Assembly (NCBI GenBank): GCA_016222825.1
Contig: JACRQF010000019.1
Location: 186,001-250,000, forward strand
DNA length: 64,000 nt
Direction: 5' to 3'
Source of the DNA: Verrucomicrobiota bacterium
Lineage (GTDB): Bacteria; Verrucomicrobiota; Verrucomicrobiia; CAIQCK01
Part shown: piece after piece, positions 16,901 through 24,660 of the stretch
How the letters are laid out: each line of letters opens with the position of its first letter
Position numbering within the stretch: position 1 is the stretch's first letter
Made by a program: the position numbers and the translations under genes
Notes under the pieces: model-generated
The model's database searches: none
Told to the model about the DNA's origin: nothing
The model's input: only the letters and a program-made list of their open reading frames with translations

Positions 16901-19660
16901 GTAGAGCGTGGCGTTCGTCACCGAGTTGAACGGCAGCCGCAACGTGACGGGCGTGTTGCCGTTGATGCGGCGGGAGAGGACGAAGACGGAGTAGTTGGAG
17001 CCGTCGCGGAACGCGTAGGGCTGGATGAGCGGGACGTTGGGCATCGCGGCGACGACGACCGCGCCGGTGCGGTTGGTCCACGCGTCCACGTCGAGGGTGG
17101 GCGCGCTGTTGATGGCGGTGGCGACCATCGCGCCGCTGACGTAACGGTTGCGCATCTGGAGCGCAAGCCAGCTTGTGTGCGGGTGGTAGCCGTTGGCGAC
17201 GAGCGCGTGGCTGGCCCAGTTGTAGGCGCCGCCGAAGGTGAAGTAGCACTGCGGGTCCATTTGCTTGAGCGAGTGGTAGAGATAGGTATCGAGCGTGGAG
17301 ACGCCGGCGGCGAGGGACTTGCCATAGACCTCGGAGACCGGCTCGTAGGGCTGGCCGGGCGAAGGATTGGCGTAGCCGGGGCCGCCCTCATAGACGGCGA
17401 TCTTGTAGGGATGGCCGGCGGCGGCGTTGGCGTCGCGCGAGGCGGCGTGCTGGTCGGCGAAATAACGGATATACGTCGGCAGATACATCATGTAGCCTTG
17501 GTAGCCGATGTCGTTGACGTTGGTGCCGCCGACGGCGATGCCGGCTTCCCAGCCGCCGATGTAGGTCGCGATGTCGTTGAACTGCGAACTGGGCGACGCG
17601 AGCGACGCGGCGTGACCGTAGCCGTTGGTCTGGCCGGTGGAGATGTGCCAGCCGTTGACGATGAGGTTGAGCTTGCTGGCAACGCCGGCGTAGTAAGGAC
17701 TGCCTTTGGCGATGTTGAAGAAGTATTCGCTGAACTGGCCGCAAGTGTTGCCGCTGGCGAATGTGTTCTCGAACATCGGGTTCCACTGCTCGTTGCCGAA
17801 CTCAATGAACAGACGCGGGAACACATCGGTCCACGGCGCTTGCTGGCCCTGCGAGTAGCGGAGGTAGGCGTAGGGTTTCGTTGCGGGCGTGTCGGTGCCG
17901 GGCGTATAGGGCGCGGCGAGATACTCCATCAGGTGCAGCCACTCCTGCTCGTCCATGAATGTGCCGACGATAATCCACGGTTCGCCGCCGGCGTCGCGCG
18001 TCATGCGCAGCACCATCGGCAGCTTGTAAGGATCGTCCGGCCGCACGCGCCCGCCGTCGCCGCCCCATTGCGGCGCGATGCGCGGCTCCTCGGCAAGGAA
18101 GTCGTCCATGCTGACGCCCCATCGGCTCGTGCTCACGCCGGTGTTCATGCGGAGCGGGCCGGGCCTATAGTCCGCCAGCGCCTGCGCCGCGGCGGGCCGC
18201 AGCGTGAACGGCGGATAGGTCGCGGGGTTGCCGTCGGCGTCTTCGTAGAACAGCAGGTTGTCCACCCACAGCGTGCCAGGGCCGTTGAACGCGAGTGTGA
18301 TGGAGGAAATGGTGCCGTCGGCGCCCATCGCCGGCGCGGTGAAGAGATAAGAGTGTTTTTGCCAGTCCGACGTGACGGTGAACGTATTGGAGATGCTGTT
18401 GTAGGGCGCTGTCAGCGCGAAACGCACCGTGCCACCGGGCACGCCAGATTGTTTCAGCCACACCTCCACGCGATACGTCACGCCCGGCGTAAGCGCGGGA
18501 TAGTAGCCGCCGTGGAACTGCGGGTTCGAGAAGGCCGCCTGCTGGATGCGGACCTCGTGCGAGCCGGGACTGTCGAGGCGCAGGCTGCTGCCGCCGCCGT
18601 TCTCCGGACAGACCGTGGAGTCGTCGCGCGTGATCGAGCCGGGCCTCCCGTAAGGCCAACTCGATCCAGCGAGGAACGTCCACTGGTCATTGAGCGTGTT
18701 CCGGCCGAGCCGGTCGTGCATCCGGTGCGTCGGCGGATTCACATAGGTCGCCTCGACGAAATAAACGTCATTCGATTGTGCCGCAGGGCCGTCGCTATCG
18801 AGGATGATCCGGTTCTGCGGCGCTCCTTGCGTGCGGCGGCAAATGTAATAGCCCGCGAGGTCCGTCTCCGCGTTCGCCGTCCAGTCCAACCGCACCGCGC
18901 CGGCGAGCGGCGTGGCGGTGACGTTGGCGGGAATGGCGGGCGCGGCGCTGCCGCGGTTGTAGAAACTGTTCGTCCACGTCGGGTTTGACGCGCTCGTTGA
19001 GCCGGCCAGCGCCGCGGCCGTCGCGATGCCCGCTGTGGACGCACCGCCACTGTAGTTGGTCGAGACAGCGGCGGAGCTGTTCACTGCGCGCACTTGATAC
19101 TCATAGGTCACGCCTGGCGTCGCGGTCGTGTCGGTGTAGGTGTTCGTCACGACCGGCAGCACGTGCAGTCGGCGAAAACCGTCCGTCACGTAGTTCGCCA
19201 CTGTCGCGCTGCGGACAAGCAACAGCGAGCCTCCATTGGTCGAGGGCCGATACACGCGCACCGTCGCGCCGTCGAAAAAGCCGTCCGCGATCTGCCGCCA
19301 GTTCGACGTGGTCGCGCCGCTGGCGTTCTCGATGTAATTGGTGCCGCCGCCGGTAGCGATGGCCTGTCGGCGGATGGTGATCGGCTCGAAGCCGGGGTCG
19401 AATGTGTAGTTGTTGTAGTCGAACGGCTCTCGGAGGTTCACGCCGAAGCGTTCCGGTGACGGCGCGACAACATAGGTGCCGATGGTGAAGTCGGCGGGAG
19501 CGTTCGTGTCGGTGGCGCCTAAAGGGGAAGTTCCAAGCTCAAAGCTCAAAGCTCCAAAGAAACTCCAAACGGCCAAGCTCACAGCTCCAAATTGGCATTG
19601 GAACCCGGAACTTGAAGCCTCTTTTGAGCTTTGAGCTTTGAGCTTTGAGCTTCTTTCCAT
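13949..19660 (-). CDS. giant secreted hydrolase-like protein with dockerin-like domain
   Basis: The 1903-residue product has an N-terminal hydrophobic stretch (AVSLAVWSFFGALSF) encoded by a repeat element. A fibronectin-III-like unit lies near 240 and a carbohydrate-binding-like unit at about 340-470. A clan-A-type barrel covers about 490-960, with IEFGNEQWN near 620 (candidate acid/base Glu) and YEGGPG near 755 (candidate nucleophile). Then come a bacterial Ig-like unit, a LamG-like unit, a Calx-beta unit (about 1353-1457), a second Ig-like unit, a dockerin-like pair of calcium loops (DINQSGTVSIGD, DVNLTGTITIGD; about 1693-1755) and a terminal beta domain. It is likely an arabinofuranosidase- or GH39-like enzyme. 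It lies three bases after the FecR gene. Confidence 0.75.
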   Translation of the reverse strand: MERSSKLKAQSSKEASSSGFQCQFGAVSLAVWSFFGALSFELGTSPLGATDTNAPADFTIGTYVVAPSPERFGVNLREPFDYNNYTFDPGFEPITIRRQAIATGGGTNYIENASGATTSNWRQIADGFFDGATVRVYRPSTNGGSLLLVRSATVANYVTDGFRRLHVLPVVTNTYTDTTATPGVTYEYQVRAVNSSAAVSTNYSGGASTAGIATAAALAGSTSASNPTWTNSFYNRGSAAPAIPANVTATPLAGAVRLDWTANAETDLAGYYICRRTQGAPQNRIILDSDGPAAQSNDVYFVEATYVNPPTHRMHDRLGRNTLNDQWTFLAGSSWPYGRPGSITRDDSTVCPENGGGSSLRLDSPGSHEVRIQQAAFSNPQFHGGYYPALTPGVTYRVEVWLKQSGVPGGTVRFALTAPYNSISNTFTVTSDWQKHSYLFTAPAMGADGTISSITLAFNGPGTLWVDNLLFYEDADGNPATYPPFTLRPAAAQALADYRPGPLRMNTGVSTSRWGVSMDDFLAEEPRIAPQWGGDGGRVRPDDPYKLPMVLRMTRDAGGEPWIIVGTFMDEQEWLHLMEYLAAPYTPGTDTPATKPYAYLRYSQGQQAPWTDVFPRLFIEFGNEQWNPMFENTFASGNTCGQFSEYFFNIAKGSPYYAGVASKLNLIVNGWHISTGQTNGYGHAASLASPSSQFNDIATYIGGWEAGIAVGGTNVNDIGYQGYMMYLPTYIRYFADQHAASRDANAAAGHPYKIAVYEGGPGYANPSPGQPYEPVSEVYGKSLAAGVSTLDTYLYHSLKQMDPQCYFTFGGAYNWASHALVANGYHPHTSWLALQMRNRYVSGAMVATAINSAPTLDVDAWTNRTGAVVVAAMPNVPLIQPYAFRDGSNYSVFVLSRRINGNTPVTLRLPFNSVTNATLYALTGDPRIGNSSNYNIAVTEQAVTNFSQNYTFSMPPGSAYLFNFSGVTTISTPAAPTATISRAPGQTGSTTTPAAQFTINFSEPVNGFTAGDIIIGGTAGANLATITDTGTTAGMTFTVLVTGMTNSGSVTIRLAAGAATGVASGQASLASSATDSGVSYSVPPPMNQLLAYDDFNVATNATPVPPFLNGVATGTNWTGAWVVQGFNGGTNYTDGFKVIATNALAFSTLRTSGNYAGGGGTNYATAGRFLDTSAFSSWAFNKNGTNVVGLSGTELWMSVLMRKNIADDNMVAVILHNGTAAYNAIGNSRLGVGYYGAMSNNSGTRYWSLAVRNAADSSIDVIRSNVPIVAGQTALLVVRMRFGATDTLDLFVNPASLGGDAPATPSTTWTTTGASDVFFRALAFSGQTSLNNMALDEIRFGDTYAAVTPPNAAGTVQFSASGYGINEDSGSATIYVTRTSGVTGAASVDYATSDGTAIAGTDYTATSGTLTWADGDGSAKSFTVPILNGGTYEADETINLALNNATGAPLGSPSAATLTISSVITAAPTGVALLAASDTGASNSDRLTSLDNSVPARALTFRVSGAITGATVTLYAGSTAVGSATASGAETDVTTDGATTLASGVHSITAAQTASGKLASAASPALAVTIDSAAPALLSAVSRKVHGAVGAFDLALNLNPALNPTVEPRRYGPTQVLFAFNKAIAATDGLLSANEFTLTNATYVSASILSSNLTLNLTNVVDQSRVTVVLDGLTDPAGNALAGTNAVRVRALYGDINQSGTVSIGDMHAAKNNLSRTLTATNFLCDVNLTGTITIGDMQVGKNMLSHTVSLGSFNLSTPTLQFSTTPTLALPAATIGEALGAPALAWSTNGDEAWSPTIAPDGSGAAWSGSIGDLNVSWVETTVRGPGTLGFEWKVSSEPNSDFLTFSVDGVEQPGRISGEADWQALRFTILAGSHRLTWTYAKNRANAFGFDAGWLRRVVYR

Positions 19661-19673
19661 AGCTCACTTCCCC
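19524..19673. mobile_element. MITE-like repeat with 8-bp terminal inverted repeats
   Basis: The element is bounded by GGGGAAGT (19524-19531) and ACTTCCCC (19666-19673). Inside, an AAGCTCAA-type octamer is reiterated on one side and its complement (TTTGAGCTTTGAGCTTTGAG) on the other, giving a long imperfect hairpin. It contains the stop codon of the FecR-type gene and the start codon plus signal peptide of the 1903-residue gene. No transposase lies inside, so it would move only in trans. Confidence 0.65.
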
Positions 19674-21412
19674 GTCACGATCTTCAAAGACCGCACGACC
19701 TTGGACACCTCCGCATCAAGTTTTTGCCAGTCCGTCTCCATCGGCAACTCGGCCAGGAACTGCGCGTGCGGCTGCTTCCAGCCGTCCCGCGCCGGCGCGG
19801 TGGGAATGCTGTGCGTCACGTAAGCGCCGTAGATTTGCAGCGCCCGCGCGATCTCGAAGGCCGGTCCGCTGTCGCCAACGCCGAGCGTTTTCAAATCCAA
19901 GTCGCGCGGCAGCGCCAGCCGCGTGCCGTAGAAGATGTTTCCCGACTCGCCCATCGCGGCGAGCTTCTTCTCCTCGATGGGCATGTGACGCCCCGGCCAG
20001 ACGAACGGCCCGCCGTCCGGCCCGCGGCGGTTCAGCCCTGCGTGCAACACCGAGACGCACAGCGCGTGACGAATGCCTTGCTCCAGTTCGCCGGCGCGGA
20101 TGACACCCGCCATCATCGGCAGGCCGCTAAAGAGATTGCCGCCAATGCCCGGCCCGCGCAGGTTGACCGGCACGCAGAGCATCGCCTCGATGTCGCCGCC
20201 GCGGCGCTTGGCGTTCGTCAGTTCGTAGGCCACGCCACGCGCCGGATCAATCACCGTGCAACCGGGCCGCTCGCGCCCGTCGCCTAGCGCGTCGGTCGGA
20301 ACCGGCACGCTGGCAAACTCGCGGTCCTCGTAGCGCGCGACGAGCCGCGTCGGCGGATCGCCGGGCTTCGCGACAAACACCGGTCGGAAGTGCGACGCCG
20401 GCCGCACCGACCCGCCGTGGCCGGCCAAGTCGAGCGCGGGCGACTGCACGTCCGCGTAGGCCGCGCCGGAACCTATGGCGGTGTTCCACGGGCTGTCGCT
20501 TGAAAACGGCCGCGTCACGAAATCACCATCGCCGGCAGTTGCGTGTTGTTCCTTTGGCGGCAGCAGGCCGGCGACCAGTTCATTGCCGGGCACGGCGAGC
20601 GCAAACTCGCCGCCAGCCACCTCCACCGCGCTGTCCACACCAACGTGCGCGATCTTCACCAAGCCCTCGCTCACCTCGATCCGCGTCGCGCGCGGCGCGG
20701 CATTGAGCGTGAATTCTGTGCCGACCACGCGCGCGACCGCCAGCGGCGTGCGGATGGTCAGCGGCCGGTCGGCCGGCTGCTTTGCGACGCTCGCCGTGAG
20801 CCGGCCCGCGAGGAGCTGCAACTCGCGCGTGGCATCGCCACCGAGTTTCAACTCCGTCCGCTCTGCCAACATCAGCCGCGTCTTATCGGCAAGAACCACC
20901 GTTGCCGCGCCGTCGCCAACGCGAACTGCGTCGCCCGGCTGCAAGACCGCGCCATCCTTCGCCGCGAATTCGCCGTCATCACGCACGACCACCACGGCGT
21001 TGCGCACGCTGCTGAGTCGCGCAAACTGGATCGGGGAAACCGTCTCTGGACGCGGCCACAACAGGAACGCGAGTGCCGCGCACGCCGCCGCAGCCAGCCC
21101 GCCGGCCAAGACGCCGCGCCAGCCGGCAAGCCAGTCGCGGAACGAAAAGCAGGGCGCGACAATGTCGTGCATGACGCTGCTCTTGATCTCCTGGTAGCTG
21201 GTGCCGGAAACAACTTCGAGAATCGCTCGCTTCACCTGCTCGCGCTCCGCCGCGCCGCCGAACATCGCGCGCAGAGCCGCGTCCAGCCGCTCTTGCTCGA
21301 CCACCGACCGTAGCGCCGCTTCATCACCAGCGAGTTGCTCCTCCAGCCGCTCGCGCTCCTGCGCCGCGAGTGTGCCCGACACATAGGCGATGAGTTGCTC
21401 GTTGGCGATCAT
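19664..21412 (-). CDS. FecR-type anti-sigma/regulator fused to an unknown exported domain
   Basis: The start overlaps the sigma gene stop (ATGA at 21412-21409). Residues 1-90 are cytoplasmic (MIANEQLIAYVSGTLAAQ), as in anti-sigma proteins. One membrane helix follows near 95-118 (VLAGGLAAAACAALAFLLW). A FecR domain covers about 130-275 (GDAVRVGDGAATVVLADKT, VVGTEFTLN). The remaining 280 residues begin SSDSPWNTAIGSGA and contain RPGCTVIDPARGVAYEL and RRGGDIEAML. They resemble secreted bacterial proteins with a SPWNT start, possibly sugar-active; I cannot name the family. A sensor whose periplasmic part binds or cuts a polymer is one reading. Confidence 0.75.
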   Translation of the reverse strand: MIANEQLIAYVSGTLAAQERERLEEQLAGDEAALRSVVEQERLDAALRAMFGGAAEREQVKRAILEVVSGTSYQEIKSSVMHDIVAPCFSFRDWLAGWRGVLAGGLAAAACAALAFLLWPRPETVSPIQFARLSSVRNAVVVVRDDGEFAAKDGAVLQPGDAVRVGDGAATVVLADKTRLMLAERTELKLGGDATRELQLLAGRLTASVAKQPADRPLTIRTPLAVARVVGTEFTLNAAPRATRIEVSEGLVKIAHVGVDSAVEVAGGEFALAVPGNELVAGLLPPKEQHATAGDGDFVTRPFSSDSPWNTAIGSGAAYADVQSPALDLAGHGGSVRPASHFRPVFVAKPGDPPTRLVARYEDREFASVPVPTDALGDGRERPGCTVIDPARGVAYELTNAKRRGGDIEAMLCVPVNLRGPGIGGNLFSGLPMMAGVIRAGELEQGIRHALCVSVLHAGLNRRGPDGGPFVWPGRHMPIEEKKLAAMGESGNIFYGTRLALPRDLDLKTLGVGDSGPAFEIARALQIYGAYVTHSIPTAPARDGWKQPHAQFLAELPMETDWQKLDAEVSKVVRSLKIVTGK

Positions 21413-21990
21413 GGCTGGCCTCCCGCCAGTTTGCCTTCGACGCATTGGCGCAACTGCTGCCGCAGCCGGAACAACACTTGCCACACCCATGTCTGCGTGC
21501 GCTGGAGCCGGCCGGCGATTTCCTCCGTCGGAAGCTCCTCGCGATACTTCAGCGTGAGCAACTCCTTCATCGGCGGCGGCAGTTCCTCGACGCAGTCGCG
21601 CAGGAAATCCATTTCCACTGCATCTTCCGCGTCCGAGCGACCAAGCTCTTGCTCCAGCAGCCGGTGTCTGGCGTAGGTGAACTGGTTGGCTTGCTCGCGG
21701 GCGTAACGCTGAAGTTCGGCGCGGACGAGGTTGGCGGCGATGGCGCGCAACCACGCGCGGAAGGACGTGCCGGCGGTGAAACGGTGGATGTTGCGGTAGG
21801 CGAAGACGAACGTCTCGTGGGCAATCTCGTTGACGAGATGCGCTACCGGCAGTTTCAGCGCGATAAACGCCCGCAAGTAGTCGAGGTGCATGTCCACCAG
21901 CGGCTCAAACGCCCGCGTGTCGCCACCTTGCACGGCCTGCACCAGCTCCGCTTCCCGTCGCACCGCCTCGTCGTCGTCCTGATTCCTCAT
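21409..21990 (-). CDS. ECF RNA polymerase sigma factor
   Basis: The 193-residue product has the two conserved regions of an extracytoplasmic-function sigma factor. Region 2 is AHETFVFAYRNIHRFTAGTSFRAWLRAIAANL, where the helix recognises the -10 element; region 4 is ELLTLKYREELPTEEIAGRLQRT with a helix-turn-helix. It is translationally coupled to the downstream FecR-type gene. Sigma, FecR and the giant hydrolase probably form one regulated unit. Upstream (minus strand), an AT-rich TATATA stands about 12 bases before the ATG. Confidence 0.92.
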   Translation of the reverse strand: MRNQDDDEAVRREAELVQAVQGGDTRAFEPLVDMHLDYLRAFIALKLPVAHLVNEIAHETFVFAYRNIHRFTAGTSFRAWLRAIAANLVRAELQRYAREQANQFTYARHRLLEQELGRSDAEDAVEMDFLRDCVEELPPPMKELLTLKYREELPTEEIAGRLQRTQTWVWQVLFRLRQQLRQCVEGKLAGGQP

Positions 21991-22068
21991 GTCATCCCGT
22001 ATATAGCACTTGGGCGGGGATTCCTTACAACAATCGTCCGGTTGCGGACGGCGTGCGGGGACGCAGCG

Positions 22069-23451
22069 TCAGTTCCGCGCTGTGCCTAGCGTCGAGACTT
22101 CGATTTGCCGGCCGCAGCCGGTGCAGCGGATGGAGTTGCCACTGAACGTGGGGCTGATCAAGACCGCGTGTCCACAGCCGCAGCGGAACGACTCCCACCC
22201 GTTGATCCGTCGCGTGTAGCGCAGCGGTTGCGCGGCGGCCAGAACCGGTGGCACAGCCGTTTGCGCTGCAGGCACGGGCCAGACGCTGCCACAGCGGACG
22301 CAACGAACATCCTTCCGCTCGTAGCCCGGCGGGACGCCGATCTCCATGCCGCACGTGCAGCGAACGGGCACGTAGCCTGCATTGCGCCGGACCGTGGCGC
22401 GCGCTTCGCGCCGGCCAAGAACCGGCCCTTCGTCGGACGCGTCGCGCTTGGCTTGGGCCGGCGAGGATTGAAGCGACTGCGCGCCGATCAGCCCGCCGCC
22501 ATGCGCTTTGCGGTAAGCGGCCTCGTAGTCGGCCAGCGCCGCGCCGGCCATGCTTCGCAAGATGCGGACGCGCTTGCCGGTGGGTGGATGCGTGGAGAAG
22601 ACGCTGCTCGATTCCGCCGTCGCTGCGAGCGGGTTGACGATGAACATCGGCGTGTTGGCGTTGTTGGTGAACGCCGGCGGCTCGGCAGCCTGCGCAATCT
22701 TCTCCAGCGCCGACGCGAGTCCCTCCGGATAACGCGTGAACTGCGCTGCGCTGGCGTCGGCGAGAAACTCCCGCTTCCGCGAGCAGGCGAAGTAAAGCAG
22801 CCGCGCCATCATCGGGCCGAGAATCACCAGCAGCAGCCCGATGAGGAGAAGGATGGCTTGTGCCTGGCCACCGCCACGCGAATCGGAGCGCGACCGCGCG
22901 CGACCGCCAAGCCGCATCGTGCGCCAGATGATCTCCGAGAGCACGGCGATGGAGCCAAGCATGACGGCCGCGAGCATCATGAACTGCACGTCCTGGTTCT
23001 TCAGGTGGCCTGTCTCGTGAGCGATGACGCCCTGGAGTTCGTCGCGGTTGAGCCGGTGCAGCAAGCCGCTGGTGACGGCGATGGTGTAGTTCTCCGGCTT
23101 GTGGCCGAACGCGAACGCGTTGGGCGACGGGTCCTGGATCAACAACACTTTCGGCGTGACCGGCAGGCCCGACGCAAGCTGCATCTCCTCGACGATGTTG
23201 AAGAGCCGCGGGCAGTCGTCCCGGCTCAGCTCAGCGCCACCCGCGCCGCCCAGCACCAACGCCTGTGCGCCGGCGAAGTAAATGGCCAGTTGCGCCAGCA
23301 GGACGACAACCGCCACGATCAAGCCGATGAAGCCGCCGCCCCCGCCGAGCACCATCTCGCCGCCGCAGTAGCCGAGCAAGACCAGCACGACACCCATCAG
23401 CGAGATGAGCATCGCCGAGCGTCGGCGGTTGGCGCGGATTTGTTCCCACAT
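22069..23451 (-). CDS. M48 membrane metalloprotease with C-terminal zinc ribbons
   Basis: The 460-residue HtpX-like protease has two N-terminal membrane helices (SLMGVVLVLLGYCGG; GLIVAVVVLLAQLAIYF) and the zinc motif HETGH at residues 145-149. A third helix pair follows (IWRT..., ILLLIGLLLVILGPM). The third zinc ligand is in REFLADASA. After residue 370 there are two CxC/CxxC ribbons (CTCG...CVRC; CGCG...CTGC), an unusual addition for HtpX. The family degrades misfolded membrane proteins. It is the last gene of a minus-strand operon with lemA (21-base gap) and a zinc-ribbon gene. Confidence 0.88.
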   Translation of the reverse strand: MWEQIRANRRRSAMLISLMGVVLVLLGYCGGEMVLGGGGGFIGLIVAVVVLLAQLAIYFAGAQALVLGGAGGAELSRDDCPRLFNIVEEMQLASGLPVTPKVLLIQDPSPNAFAFGHKPENYTIAVTSGLLHRLNRDELQGVIAHETGHLKNQDVQFMMLAAVMLGSIAVLSEIIWRTMRLGGRARSRSDSRGGGQAQAILLLIGLLLVILGPMMARLLYFACSRKREFLADASAAQFTRYPEGLASALEKIAQAAEPPAFTNNANTPMFIVNPLAATAESSSVFSTHPPTGKRVRILRSMAGAALADYEAAYRKAHGGGLIGAQSLQSSPAQAKRDASDEGPVLGRREARATVRRNAGYVPVRCTCGMEIGVPPGYERKDVRCVRCGSVWPVPAAQTAVPPVLAAAQPLRYTRRINGWESFRCGCGHAVLISPTFSGNSIRCTGCGRQIEVSTLGTARN

Positions 23452-23472
23452 GGGAGCAGGCAGACGGCAGTG

Positions 23473-24054
23473 TTACGAGAACGACACTTTCGGCGCTTCG
23501 CGCTCGGGGCCGGCCTTGACCTCGAAGAACTCGCGCTTGGTGAACTGGAACATGCCGGCGATGAACAGCGCCGGGAACGTCTGGATGCGCGTGTTGTAGG
23601 TCATCGCGTTGTCGTTGTAGAACTGCCGCGCGAAGGAGACCTTGTTCTCGGTGGAGGTCAACTCCTCCTGCAAGCCCATGAAGTTCTGGTTCGCTTTCAG
23701 GTCCGGGTAAGCCTCGGCCACGGCGAAGAGCGACTTCAGCGCGCCCGTCAGAATGCCCTCGGCCTCCGCGCGCTCGCCGACGCCCTTGGCGCTGACGGCC
23801 ATGTTGCGTGCCTGGATGACGCGCTCCAACGTCTCGCGCTCGTGCTTGGCGTAGCCCTTGACCGTCTCGACGAGGTTCGGGATGAGGTCGTAGCGGCGTT
23901 TCAACTGCACATCAATCTGCGCCCAGGCGTTGTCGAGCTGGTTGCGAAGCTGGACGAAGCCGTTGTAGGTGGCGATCGCCCAGGCGATCACGATCACCGC
24001 GACAACGATCAAGCCGATAAACACCAACAAGCTAATACTGGCAATCACACTCAT
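23473..24054 (-). CDS. lemA: LemA family membrane protein
   Basis: The 193-residue protein has one N-terminal helix (LLVFIGLIVVAVIVIAWAI). The typical LemA core follows: NQLDNAWAQIDVQLKRRYDLIPNLV, then a four-helix bundle with AYPDLKANQNF and RQFYNDNAMTYNTRI. LemA proteins are commonly encoded beside M48/HtpX proteases, as here, and are thought to act with them at the membrane. It lies 17 bases downstream of the zinc-ribbon gene. Confidence 0.95.
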   Translation of the reverse strand: MSVIASISLLVFIGLIVVAVIVIAWAIATYNGFVQLRNQLDNAWAQIDVQLKRRYDLIPNLVETVKGYAKHERETLERVIQARNMAVSAKGVGERAEAEGILTGALKSLFAVAEAYPDLKANQNFMGLQEELTSTENKVSFARQFYNDNAMTYNTRIQTFPALFIAGMFQFTKREFFEVKAGPEREAPKVSFS

Positions 24055-24071
24055 ATTTCATTCCTCCATGT

Positions 24072-24494
24072 TCAGGTTGCATTGATGGGTCCCAAAAACT
24101 CGTTCAAAAAAGCAATTGTGTGCGTTGCGCCGCTCGCCGGCGGGAACAACGCCAGCAACTGCCGCAGTTCACTCGCGTCAAACCAGAGCCCGTGTCCGCG
24201 CGGGCAGCGATCCAGATGCAACGGCCCCGCGCCCGGCCGCGGCACCGCGACCTCGCGCAAGGTCTGGTCGCAGCGCGGGCAGAGATGTTTGCGCTCACGC
24301 GACGGCGTCGCGCCGGGCTGATTCTGAAATGCCATCAGTGGATCGTCGGCGGAACCGCCGGTTTGCCGCATCAACGCCTCCAGTTCGCCCGCGTCCAGCC
24401 ACAGCCCGCGGCAACGCTCGCAAAAATCCACCTCCACCTCCTTGAATCGGAGGTTGAGCAACTGCGCGTCGCACTTGGGACAGATTGGAATCAT
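24072..24494 (-). CDS. TFIIB-type zinc-ribbon protein
   Basis: The 140-residue soluble protein contains two ribbon units: CPKCDAQL...[17 protein letters not shown], and CPRCDQTL...[18 protein letters not shown]. The CxxC pairs followed by GLWxDxxEL are diagnostic of the zf-TFIIB family. The second unit has its distal ligands as C-x3-H. I start at 24494 (MIPICPKCD), where the family begins; a longer frame to 24539 has no support. It is the first gene of the operon with lemA and the M48 protease and is divergent from purH. Function unknown; possibly a chaperone or maturation factor. Confidence 0.85.
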   Translation of the reverse strand: MIPICPKCDAQLLNLRFKEVEVDFCERCRGLWLDAGELEALMRQTGGSADDPLMAFQNQPGATPSRERKHLCPRCDQTLREVAVPRPGAGPLHLDRCPRGHGLWFDASELRQLLALFPPASGATHTIAFLNEFLGPINAT

Positions 24495-24660
24495 GGCCCG
24501 TTGGCCGCAGAGAATGAAACGCCCTGCCAAGCGGGTCAAGCTTCATCGGACAGCCTTCATCGGACCGCACGAGACGGGGTGGGACAGTGGGACACCCACA
24601 TTCACCATGGGCCTCAAAATCTCCGTGACGAGCGCGCTCCGTCTCGCTACGCTCCGGCGC

